Both the position numbers and the translations under genes were made by a program. The notes under the pieces were generated by a model. That model was not told the origin of the DNA. It ran no database searches and was given only the letters and a program-made list of their open reading frames with translations. DNA of 64,000 nucleotides from CAVQRB01 sp963715055 (lineage in GTDB: Bacteria > Pseudomonadota > Alphaproteobacteria > Rhodobacterales > Rhodobacteraceae): assembly GCA_963715055.1 (NCBI GenBank), contig CAVQRB010000004.1, positions 62,001 to 126,000 on the forward strand, given 5' to 3'. Below are positions 28,279 to 36,360 of this stretch, one piece after another; the first letter of the stretch is position 1, and each line of letters opens with the position of its first letter.

Positions 28279-29799
28279 TCAGACTTTCAACAACTTGCGT
28301 GCGGCGCCGATGGTTTCTGCAAGACTGGTCGAGGTCTGGACCCTGTGCCAGTCCACGTCGCCTGAGGCGCGCGCAAGTTGCATATCGAGCACCGCCGACG
28401 TCGCGTCGGACGCGGCATTACGACGTGTTTCGATGCGCTGCTTGAGAATGCCGGGACTGGCCTGCAGCCAAAGCCCATCAAAGGCGACACCGAGCGTCCT
28501 GGCGACGTTCTCGATCGCCTGCCTTCGCTCGGTGCGATCAAACACCGCATCGGTGACGACGACGCACCCATCCTTCAACAGGGCGGCGGTGCGCGTCGCC
28601 ATGGCCTCATAGACCTTTTCGGACACCTCCGGCAGATATGCGCTCTCCGGCAGACGTTCTTCGGGGGCAACACCGAACAATGCTTTTCGGGTTCGGTCGC
28701 TCTCGATCAAACGCGCGCCGGGTGCAATGCCTACAAGCGGCGCCAGTTTGCTGGCGACGGTCGATTTGCCGCTTCCGCTGAACCCACCGATGGCGATCAG
28801 TCTGGGCCGGTCTGGTTCGAGCAGCGACATGGCAAGGTCATAGTAGCGCCGCGCTTCTTGACGTTTCGAATCCTTGTCACGGATATGCGTGTCTTCGGAT
28901 TGTGTCGCGAGAACATGCGCACGCACCGCCGCCCGCAAGGCGATGAAGTAGGGAAGACAGGCGAAACCATCTTCCTCAAGCGTGTCATCCAGGTAGTGAT
29001 TGACGATCAGGCTCGCGAATTCCTGCAACTCCCGGTGCCACAGGTCCATCGCCAGAAACGCGAGATCGTAGAGAACGTCCACAGTCGCCAACTGGTCATT
29101 GAAATCGATGCAATCGAACAGTTGCGGACGCCCGTCGAACATGCAGATGTTTCTCAGGTGCAGATCGCCGTGGCAGCGCCTGATGCAGCCGTGCGCGGCC
29201 CGCTTGTCCAGAATAGGGGTCAAGCGCTGCAAGCCCGCGATGAAAGCCGCATCGAGCGTTTCGATCTCCGCTTGAGAAAACACCCCGCTCTGATGAAAGC
29301 CCGCACGATTGATGTCGAGAACTCCTTCGATGTTCTCCGCGCCGCCTCCGGTCACGACCTCAGCCTTTCGATGGGCGGCAGCGATCTCGCGCGCCAGAAC
29401 GCTCATGACCTGCGGCTCAAGCTTTGCGTGCTGCGCCATATCGTCGAGAATGCTCGCCTGATCGAAACGGACCATTTCGACGACCGCATCGACAAGCTCT
29501 CCGGTGCCGTCAAACACCAGCACGTTACCCGCGCGCGTGATCCGACGCACACCAAGATAGATTGCAGGGGACGTCGCCTTGTTCAGTCGGTATTCCTTGT
29601 CACAGGCAGCGAGACGAATATCGGGCGTCGAAAAGTCGGCATAGGGCAACCTGACGGCTCTCTTGAGCTTGTAGGCCCGGTCGCCCACGAGGAATATGGC
29701 GGAGATGTGGGTCTCCATCACCTCAACACTGCCGACGTTGCCATGTGTGGAGGCATCAGTAAGGAAGGCAGTTACTAAGCTTTGATCTTCGATAATCAT
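28279..29799 (-). CDS. APH-like kinase fused to AAA/P-loop kinase domain
   Basis: 506 residues from the ATG at 29799, which has AGGTGG eight bases upstream; a GTG at 29811 is the alternative. The first 330 residues are an aminoglycoside-phosphotransferase-like fold with the catalytic loop CHGDLHLRNICMFDGRPQLF followed by DCIDFND. The last 170 residues carry a P-loop, AIGGFSGSGKST, as in zeta-toxin/gluconate-kinase-like proteins. This two-domain family is widespread in proteobacteria with no settled substrate. It is encoded with a cation ATPase and a PHA-synthase-like gene. Confidence 0.82.
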   Translation of the reverse strand: MIIEDQSLVTAFLTDASTHGNVGSVEVMETHISAIFLVGDRAYKLKRAVRLPYADFSTPDIRLAACDKEYRLNKATSPAIYLGVRRITRAGNVLVFDGTGELVDAVVEMVRFDQASILDDMAQHAKLEPQVMSVLAREIAAAHRKAEVVTGGGAENIEGVLDINRAGFHQSGVFSQAEIETLDAAFIAGLQRLTPILDKRAAHGCIRRCHGDLHLRNICMFDGRPQLFDCIDFNDQLATVDVLYDLAFLAMDLWHRELQEFASLIVNHYLDDTLEEDGFACLPYFIALRAAVRAHVLATQSEDTHIRDKDSKRQEARRYYDLAMSLLEPDRPRLIAIGGFSGSGKSTVASKLAPLVGIAPGARLIESDRTRKALFGVAPEERLPESAYLPEVSEKVYEAMATRTAALLKDGCVVVTDAVFDRTERRQAIENVARTLGVAFDGLWLQASPGILKQRIETRRNAASDATSAVLDMQLARASGDVDWHRVQTSTSLAETIGAARKLLKV

Positions 29800-29861
29800 T
29801 TCAGTTTCCACCTGCTTCCGGGCATGTCATCTGCGACTATCCCGGACGGTATGTTGCGCTC

Positions 29862-29875
29862 GTGAATGTGATCAA
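29862..29875. promoter_or_regulatory. Degenerate FNR-type site upstream of the APH/AAA gene
   Basis: GTGAATGTGATCAA matches 8 of the 10 defined bases of TTGAT-N4-ATCAA. It lies about 65 bp upstream of the start codon. Alone it is weak; it gains some weight from a second near-match upstream of phaC. Confidence 0.35.
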
Positions 29876-29997
29876 CCGATGGAACTTTACTGCACCGTGA
29901 GGTTGCCCGATGCACACGCGAAAAACGCCTTGCGTCCCGGTGCGGACGCCCATCCAGAGGTTCGGCTGTCATTTTGAATGAAAGCACCTGTCACCTT

Positions 29998-31818
29998 TCA
30001 TGCCTCAAAAACGTAGGTGCCTGGCGCAGGAACGCCTTTTGGAAACCTTCGCTTCGCCGTACCAAGCGGTCGTGCTGGCACCTCCTTGCTGCTTGCGTCC
30101 TTGAGCCAGTCGCGCCATTCCACCCACCAAGAACCGGGACGCTCCTGTTGTTGTTCCAGCCAGTCATCGGGGCCGGTGTAAAGCGCATTCGCAGGCCGGA
30201 ATGATATGCGATAATGCCCCCGCGCAGCCGCCGGCTCATTGATGATCCCGCTGTTATGCCCCCCGCTGGTGAGCACGAAAGTCAAATCGCAATTGGTGAA
30301 CAACTTGGTCTTATAGACCGACCTCCAGGGTGCGATGTGATCGGTTTCGGTGGCCACGACGAAGACCGGTGCCGAGATATCCTTCAAGGCAATGACCCGG
30401 CCTTCCACGGCAAAACGCCCTGCAGAGAGACGGTTCTCCAGAAATAGCCCGCGCAGGTATTGTGAATGCATTCTGGCCGGCATCCGGGTGGTGTCGGACA
30501 ACCAGACGGTCATATCCGTCGGCAGGTCTTCCACGCCGAGGAAGTATCGCCGGATGTTTCGGGAGTATATCAGGTCTTCGGCCCGGATGGTGGAGAAGGC
30601 ACGCGCCATCTGCGGCCGATCGAGATATCCCTGGTCCCACATCAGGTCCTCAAGGAAAGCGATTTGGCTTTCGTCGAGAAACAGTAACAACTCACCGGCT
30701 TCGGCAAAATCCACCTGCGCGGCCATCAGCGTGATCGATGCAAGCCGCGTGTCCTTGTCGCGCGCCATGGTTGCCGCCGCAATCGCAAGCATCGTGCCGC
30801 CAAGGCAATAGCCGACCGCATGCACCTGTTGTTTCGGCACAATCGATTGCACCTCATCCAGCGCCGCCATGACACCGCTCTTGCGATAGTCCTCAAGTGA
30901 CAGTTCCGACTGCTCGGCTCCCGGATTGCACCAGGAAATCATGAAGACGGTAAAACCCTGTTCGACAAGGTACCTGATCATCGAATTGTGCGGAGACAGA
31001 TCAAGAATGTAGTATTTCATGATCCATGCCGGAACGATCAACACAGGCTCGGCCTGCACGACGTCCCCCTGCGGCGCATATTGTATGAGTTCGAAAAGCT
31101 CGTTTCGAAACACGACTTCACCGGGCGTTGAGGCAAGGTCGATGCCAACTCGGTATCCCTCGGGCGGTTCCTCGTGCGTCTGTGTGAGCGTGTTGTGGAA
31201 ATCATGGGCAAAATGCGCGGCCCCCGCAACGAGGTTCGCGCCGCCGCTTTTGAGTGTCGCCTCGATGATTTCCGGGTTCAGCCATGGGAAATTCGACGGT
31301 GAAACAAGGTCGAGCGACTGGCGTGCCAGAAACCGTGTCCGGTCGGCATCGTCCGGTTGCAGGCCCGGCAAATGCTCGGTCGCGACATCCCACCAGTCCT
31401 GCGCCGCGAGAAATGACTGTTTCCAATAGTTGAAAGGGGCATTGTTCCAGCCAGAGTGCTCGAATCTGTGGTCGGTTCGTCTTGGCTTGAACGGGGGCTC
31501 CGTATCGCCGTTCACGCCGGCACCATAGGCCATCAGTTTCATCAGGTTTTTCTGCGCATGCTCAACGAGTTCCAGCTGACGTCCCGGCGACTGTGCCAAA
31601 TGATGCGCCCAGTCCCAGTAGGCCTGAATGAAGGCATGCGTCGACATACCTGCGCTGGCGCGGGCAAAAGCGGCGCGCAAACCACGGTCAAGGGTCTGGT
31701 AGTGACGCTTGGCACCCGGGCCGGATTTGGATTTGCTGCTCGGCAAAGGGTGGTCGGCGACTTCGGCTTTCCGCAGCATCGATGAATTACGTTTGGTCCC
31801 GGCGGATACTTTGTTCAT
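29998..31818 (-). CDS. phaC: Poly(3-hydroxyalkanoate) synthase-like protein
   Basis: 606 residues of the PhaC alpha/beta-hydrolase family. The lipase-like box has cysteine as nucleophile, VHAVGYCLGGTMLAIAAA at about residue 337, and the Asp and His partners lie in ATETDHIAPWRSVYK and TSGGHNSGIINEP. The N-terminal PhaC domain includes NFPWLNPEIIEATLKSGGAN. It should polymerise hydroxyacyl-CoA. No phasin, phaA or phaB is beside it, so it may be a secondary synthase expressed under low oxygen. AGAGGT precedes the ATG. Confidence 0.88.
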   Translation of the reverse strand: MNKVSAGTKRNSSMLRKAEVADHPLPSSKSKSGPGAKRHYQTLDRGLRAAFARASAGMSTHAFIQAYWDWAHHLAQSPGRQLELVEHAQKNLMKLMAYGAGVNGDTEPPFKPRRTDHRFEHSGWNNAPFNYWKQSFLAAQDWWDVATEHLPGLQPDDADRTRFLARQSLDLVSPSNFPWLNPEIIEATLKSGGANLVAGAAHFAHDFHNTLTQTHEEPPEGYRVGIDLASTPGEVVFRNELFELIQYAPQGDVVQAEPVLIVPAWIMKYYILDLSPHNSMIRYLVEQGFTVFMISWCNPGAEQSELSLEDYRKSGVMAALDEVQSIVPKQQVHAVGYCLGGTMLAIAAATMARDKDTRLASITLMAAQVDFAEAGELLLFLDESQIAFLEDLMWDQGYLDRPQMARAFSTIRAEDLIYSRNIRRYFLGVEDLPTDMTVWLSDTTRMPARMHSQYLRGLFLENRLSAGRFAVEGRVIALKDISAPVFVVATETDHIAPWRSVYKTKLFTNCDLTFVLTSGGHNSGIINEPAAARGHYRISFRPANALYTGPDDWLEQQQERPGSWWVEWRDWLKDASSKEVPARPLGTAKRRFPKGVPAPGTYVFEA

Positions 31819-31878
31819 GGGACTACCTCTGCTTGATGACGCTCAGACAGAGTATCGTCCATGGGCCTTCGGCCTGCA

Positions 31879-31892
31879 TTGATCTGAGACAA
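31879..31892. promoter_or_regulatory. Probable FnrL/FixK-type box upstream of phaC
   Basis: TTGATCTGAGACAA fits the alphaproteobacterial TTGAY-N4-GTCAA pattern in 9 of 10 defined bases. It lies about 60 bp upstream of the phaC start on the minus strand, a workable distance for activation under low oxygen. Confidence 0.45.
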
Positions 31893-32118
31893 GCTTGCGC
31901 AAAGAGCGCATTGCGCATCCCCAAACCATCATTGATGCCAAGTTCGTGCTGGCCGCCGAAACCCCGTAGTTCAAAGGCTCATGAAATCCGAAGACCCGGA
32001 CGCAAATTTGCCTTAGCCCGCGCGAAGAACGGTCTGATCAACCGAAAGATTGCGGCAAATCAAGGTCAGGCTGTTGCAAGCGGGCTATAATTTCGCGGTT
32101 ACTATGGGAGGAAAGAAA

Positions 32119-32394
32119 ATGATTTCTTTGGAAGATGTCGAGGACATGAGCGCGTTGACCCGCGCGGAGATCGACGCACTGGCAGAGCATGACCATATTT
32201 CGACTTTCGATGCGGCATTGATGGGCGACTACATGATGCACGAACATCACGGGCCACAAAAAGTGCACGAGATGATTTGCGACGATATTCGCAATGCCTT
32301 GCACAAGAGCGACTTGAAACATGCGCGCGAGTTGTTTGCCGTGTTACGCGGGTTCCTGGCCGAGCACCCCCAGGCTGCGCGCGGTATGGATTGA
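32119..32394 (+). CDS. Small conserved hypothetical protein
   Basis: 91 residues, acidic and His-rich, with no signal peptide or membrane helix. It contains LEDVEDMSALTRAEIDALAE, then GDYMMHEHHGPQKVHEMICD, then HARELFAVLRGFLAEHP. Strong GGGAGGA before the ATG at 32119 fixes the start. I do not know a function. It is divergent from phaC, separated by about 300 bp; the His cluster could bind a metal, which is only an inference. Confidence 0.75.
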   Translation: MISLEDVEDMSALTRAEIDALAEHDHISTFDAALMGDYMMHEHHGPQKVHEMICDDIRNALHKSDLKHARELFAVLRGFLAEHPQAARGMD

Positions 32395-32438
32395 GGCCGC
32401 CGGCAGGAGGCCAGCAAAACGGCAGCAGCCAAGCGCTA

Positions 32439-32798
32439 TCAGACGAAAGCCGCGCCGGCGAAGTGACGCAAGGTGACGACCACAGACAGTGCGTGCAATC
32501 TCGTGATACGTGTCCGGTCCTTTGCGTCGGTGGCGCGATTGATCGCGGGTAACAATAGCTGGTGCGCAACAACTGTTGTCATCGCGATGAGCGCAAGCGT
32601 AGCTGCTGACAGCGGATCCAGAAGCGCTGCGATACATGCTGCGAGAACAGAGCACCCAAAGACAAACAGGTAAAAATGCGGGAAGGCGTTTCTGACGAGC
32701 GAGCCCGCTGTCGCAGCGGAAAGAGTGTTGAAAACAGAAGCGACAAATCCGAAAGAGTAATCGTCAGACAGGTTGGTCAGTTCGCAAAATGAGCGACC
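32439..32798 (-). pseudogene. DUF4149 (TMEM205-like) membrane protein, N-terminus lost
   Basis: A minus-strand frame without a usable start codon reads FNTLSAATAGSLVRNAFPHF, YLFVFGCSVLAACIAALLDP, LIAMTTVVAHQLLLPAINRA and RLHALSVVVTLRHFAGAAFV, ending in TGA at 32439. This is the DUF4149/TMEM205-like pattern of helices, with the conserved LLPxIN and FxRLHxLSV segments. The first helix and start are missing: a TGA at 32799-32801 closes the frame. Without a start it is probably dead, unless a frameshift or error hides the first 20 codons. Confidence 0.7.
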
Positions 32799-32801
32799 TC
32801 A

Positions 32802-33038
32802 GAAAAGACGCGATCCACACGCAAAAAGCGCCATCGCCGCGCGAGCGGCTTCGTCCCTGAGGCTAGAACAGCCGGTTTGCTGTCGATGCGACATCGGTCA
32901 CTTCGGGCGAAAAAGTAGACTATCGCTGCAAGCTGAGCCAATGTCTGCTTCAGCCTGCTCGGACCCGTTTTCTAATCCGGCCTTTCCCTTTCCCACCACC
33001 TGCGACACCGATTGGCGCGTCAATCGTGCGTGCGAGCC
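32802..33038. other. Gap between two relic genes
   Basis: No open frame with family signature is seen. The sequence between the DUF4149 and transporter relics looks like decayed coding DNA. Confidence 0.3.
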
Positions 33039-33437
33039 TCAAGCGCTTTGGAACTGAGCATCATGATCGATCTGCGACACCTTCCGTTCGGCCGCTGCGG
33101 CGCGCCCTTCGCGGCTCTGCTCACTTCGGGAACCGGGTGCGAGATCTTCCTGATCGATCAGCGGGATGATCGTGCGCGAAATTACATTCCAGTCAGGGCT
33201 GATCGAAAACGGGATCACCGGCTGGATGTTGAGCAAGCTTTGCTGACCCGACCCATCACCATAGCCGTCATTGTAGTTGTACTGGAACGGAACGCTGACG
33301 AGGCCCGAGATCGGGTTCGAGAGCTGCCTGGCAAGGTTGGCACCGTCCGACGCTCTGCTGCTTGCATCAGAGGCCTGCGCAAGTGCGATTCCCGGCCATA
33401 AAAGTCAGGTGAGCGTGGTGACGGCGAGTTTCAGCAT
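33039..33437 (-). pseudogene. Truncated outer-membrane transporter (neuromedin-U-like family)
   Basis: From an ATG at 33437 the frame has a signal-peptide-like start (MLKLAVTTLT, a TGA at 33407-33405, then LLWPGIALAQAS). It continues ARQLSNPISGLVSVPFQYNY, GSGQQSLLNIQPVIPFSISP and DWNVISRTIIPLIDQEDLAP. That is the first third of the bacterial 'neuromedin U'-like transporter/porin family, with its conserved NPxxxLxSVPFQ and LNIQPVIP segments. The remaining about 200 residues are absent. Confidence 0.65.
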
Positions 33438-33615
33438 TTCGGCTACTCCGATTATGTGTTTAGAGAAACGATAGGTTCTCCCAGCGTCTCTTGCGAGATG
33501 GGATTTCTGGGCTCGCAAGGAACGATCTCTGGAGGCTCGAAGGCCCGGGTTTTCCAGGAGCATCGGCGTTTCTCGGAAGTGCCTGCCTTCAAGACAGTGA
33601 CGGCCCTTCCACGAC

Positions 33616-35229
33616 CTAGTTCACCGGCTCGATCTCGCTGGGTCGCCATGACTTGTCGAAGAACGACGGCAGCGGGCTGTAAAGCCGCAGGATCGTGAAC
33701 CAGCCCTTGTCCGGGTCGGTCTGAATCCAGTTACCGCGATCCACGCCGTCTGGTTGTTCGGGGCTGAACCAGACCGTGGTGGAGCCATCCTCTGCCGCTG
33801 TGGCAGCTGGCGACGGATAGCTCTGCGACCCGGCGCGCGGATACTTCTGCGGTGTCTGCAACATCGACCGTGTCTGGTTGTCGTAGACAGTCAGGGACCA
33901 GAACGCCTTGGCGGGGATGTCCTTGGGCAGCGTAACCTTGTAGGTCTTCGCGCCGTCGAAGGCATCGCCCGAAGGGTCAAGGAACCCCATCAGGTACTGC
34001 GAACCCACGCCGGGGATGTTCATGATCATGCCCGGGCTGTCGAGCGTGTAGCCGTAGTAGAAGGCGGTACGGCTGTCGAGCGTGCGGGCGCCGGTCGGCG
34101 GCAGCGGCTTGAATTCCCCGTCGACGAAGGCCGGCGGGGGCGTCTCGAAGAAGGCGCCGCCCTCCCACAGCATGCTGCCCCACATCGACCCTTCGTAATA
34201 GGCCCAGTCCGGGTGTTGCGAATTGGGGCGCCAGTTCAACACCCGTCCGGCCGCCTGACCTACTGCGGCGGCATCGGTCAGAATCGCCTTCATCCGCTCA
34301 TCGGGTGCGAACTCCTGTCCCTTGACGATGCCGATGGCGGCGAGTTGCCCGGCAAGCTCCACATCGTAGCTGGTCGCGGGCTCGGCCTGGACGTTCTCGT
34401 TGATCCACTCGTAGAAGCCGAAATCGCTTGGCGGGACCGTGTTGAACGACACGTTGCTCGCTTCGACGAACGTCGTGTCGGGGATCGCCGGGTCTTCCCC
34501 GAGGCGAACTGCCCCGGTCAACGCCTGGGCGATGCTGGTTCCGTACCCGCCCGGCGTATAGGGGTAGATCTTCATGTTCGCCTTGATGTTCTCGACCGCC
34601 GGCTTGGGGTCATTGTCCACAAGGTAGGCACGTGACGCGTAGAGGATCCGGTTCGTCTTCGAATGCGCGACGAAATAGCCGCCTTCCGGAAGTGGGCCGT
34701 CGTATTCTGGTCCGACGATCAGGTACTTGCCGCCCCGGCCGCGATCTGGTCCCGGGCCGCCGACGTCGATGATCCACGAGAACCACATGTCGTTGATGGT
34801 GCCGACGCCGTTCGACGGCTGTTCGATCACCATCGGTCCCTTCGACAGGTCGATGACGGAAAGGTAGTAGACCGTGTCGGCGTTGCCGGTCAGGAAAATG
34901 CCCGCCGAGTCCAGCAGTTCCGACGTTATGGCAACGTCGTTGTAGTCGGCGCCGATGCTCTGGAAGCCCTTGTGGAAGCCAAGGGCGGAGGCGCCGCGGA
35001 AGCTGTTGTTGTAGACGTTGAGCGCGTTGGTAAAATCGAGCGCGTCAAAGACCTTCTGCGCGGTCTCGGCAGTCGGGGCGCCATCCTTGAAGTCCAGCGT
35101 GCCAATGGAGGTCTCGATGCTGTCGGGGGCGCCGAGCGCGTCGATCGTCTCTTGCGACACTTCGGCCTGTGCCGTCGCGGCCAGCGACAGGGCAAGGACA
35201 AGGCTGCTTGTCATTGTAATGCGGAACAT
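33616..35229 (-). CDS. Secreted DUF1254/DUF1214 protein (copy 1)
   Basis: 537 residues from the ATG at 35229, with AGAGGAAA upstream. A Sec signal (MFRITMTSSLVLALSLAATA, cleaved after AQA) is followed by the block shared by copies 1, 3 and 4: EVSQETIDALGAPDSIETSI with GTLDFKDGAPTAETAQKVFD. The DUF1254 domain spans about residues 60-190, and the C-terminal DUF1214 domain contains ITL-type strands such as AFWSLTVYDNQTRSMLQTPQ. Function unknown; a periplasmic location is inferred from the signal. Last gene of the array. Confidence 0.85.
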   Translation of the reverse strand: MFRITMTSSLVLALSLAATAQAEVSQETIDALGAPDSIETSIGTLDFKDGAPTAETAQKVFDALDFTNALNVYNNSFRGASALGFHKGFQSIGADYNDVAITSELLDSAGIFLTGNADTVYYLSVIDLSKGPMVIEQPSNGVGTINDMWFSWIIDVGGPGPDRGRGGKYLIVGPEYDGPLPEGGYFVAHSKTNRILYASRAYLVDNDPKPAVENIKANMKIYPYTPGGYGTSIAQALTGAVRLGEDPAIPDTTFVEASNVSFNTVPPSDFGFYEWINENVQAEPATSYDVELAGQLAAIGIVKGQEFAPDERMKAILTDAAAVGQAAGRVLNWRPNSQHPDWAYYEGSMWGSMLWEGGAFFETPPPAFVDGEFKPLPPTGARTLDSRTAFYYGYTLDSPGMIMNIPGVGSQYLMGFLDPSGDAFDGAKTYKVTLPKDIPAKAFWSLTVYDNQTRSMLQTPQKYPRAGSQSYPSPAATAAEDGSTTVWFSPEQPDGVDRGNWIQTDPDKGWFTILRLYSPLPSFFDKSWRPSEIEPVN

Positions 35230-35270
35230 GGTGCGTTTCCTCTCGTCGACTTCCATCTGGGATTTCGGTG

Positions 35271-36293
35271 TCACTTGCTGCGCGCGACGGGCGGCCCCGG
35301 GAAAGTCCAGCTTCCGTCCTGGATCGATTGCTCAGGTTCATACATGCGCACCGCGTAGTTCCAACCATCCATGATCGGCAGGCAGTTTTCAACACCATTG
35401 CCGCAGCCGCCGAAGCGGATGGTGTAGGAGCCATCGCTGTTCGGCTTCGCGGTCAGGTTGTTCAGGCTGTAGGCCTTGAGGTCGTTTTCCTGGAAATAGC
35501 CATCGGCGTTGTACAGGCTGATCGACCAGAAGCCCTTGACCGGAACGTCCTTTACGTTGAGCTCGTAGTCGCCGACCGGCAGGTTCGGCTCCACGTTCAC
35601 ATAGACTGCGTCCTTGTCGGGCAATCCGCCCCAGGCAGAGGCCGTGCCGATCAGAAAATGAACCGGGTCGACCTCATCTTTCGAGCCGAAGGTGTCGACG
35701 AAGCGGCCCAGGCCCTTCGCCAGTTCGAGGACCGGATCGAGTGTCGCCTTGTAGCTCGCCTGGTCATAGTCAGGCATCGCGAAGGCTGTATCCGATCCTG
35801 CGGAGATCTCGATCTTGTCCTGCAGCGCATGTGCTTCGGCGAGGTCGGCCTGATTCTCCGGGTTCGCAAGGGTGCGGATGACAAGTCCGACAATGGGGGT
35901 GTCGAACTTTTCCACGGTCAGTTTGTGGGCGCCGGCACCATAAAACACCTCGTTCACGTAGCCGTCGTTGTTGATGACCATCATCGACATGTAGCGCTTG
36001 CCGGCATCGGGCAGGGTGACGGTCGCGCCTTTGGAGATATCGACAACGCCGAGGCTGTAGAGCGTGTCGCGGTTCATCCGGATGACGTTCTGCTTGTCGA
36101 TCGGTGTCGGTGTCCGATTGTGGTGCAGCGCGTTGATGCCACCCGCCATCTTTATGATGCCGCCGAACTCCATATCGGTCTGCGCCCGGTCGAAGTTGTC
36201 GACGTTGACGATGATCGGTTCGGCAGCCGCGGTCACCGGCACCGATGCAGCCGCCATCGCGACCGCCAGACAGAGAGTAAAGAGATGTTTCAT
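35271..36293 (-). CDS. Secreted DUF1254/DUF1214 protein (copy 2, short form)
   Basis: 340 residues, about 160 shorter than its neighbours. Signal peptide MKHLFTLCLAVAMAAASVPV, cleaved near VTA-AAEP. The DUF1254 part includes VNVDNFDRAQTDMEFGGIIK and NRDTLYSLGVVDISKGATVT; the DUF1214 part has VKGFWSISLYNADGYFQEND and TIRFGGCGNGVENCLPIMDG, with a possible disulfide pair. It lies in the same direction as the other copies, 41 bp before copy 1. It is the most divergent paralogue. Start chosen at the ATG that opens the signal peptide. Confidence 0.83.
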   Translation of the reverse strand: MKHLFTLCLAVAMAAASVPVTAAAEPIIVNVDNFDRAQTDMEFGGIIKMAGGINALHHNRTPTPIDKQNVIRMNRDTLYSLGVVDISKGATVTLPDAGKRYMSMMVINNDGYVNEVFYGAGAHKLTVEKFDTPIVGLVIRTLANPENQADLAEAHALQDKIEISAGSDTAFAMPDYDQASYKATLDPVLELAKGLGRFVDTFGSKDEVDPVHFLIGTASAWGGLPDKDAVYVNVEPNLPVGDYELNVKDVPVKGFWSISLYNADGYFQENDLKAYSLNNLTAKPNSDGSYTIRFGGCGNGVENCLPIMDGWNYAVRMYEPEQSIQDGSWTFPGPPVARSK

Positions 36294-36360
36294 TCTGCTT
36301 GTGCCTTTCTTCGGCATGTCATTCTTCGATGCAGTCGAGAGACCATGATCTCCCGAACGT

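Noticed and set aside
28378..29778. 466-codon plus-strand frame opposite the APH/AAA gene
   Set aside because: Shadow of the minus-strand gene, which shows HGDLH and P-loop motifs.
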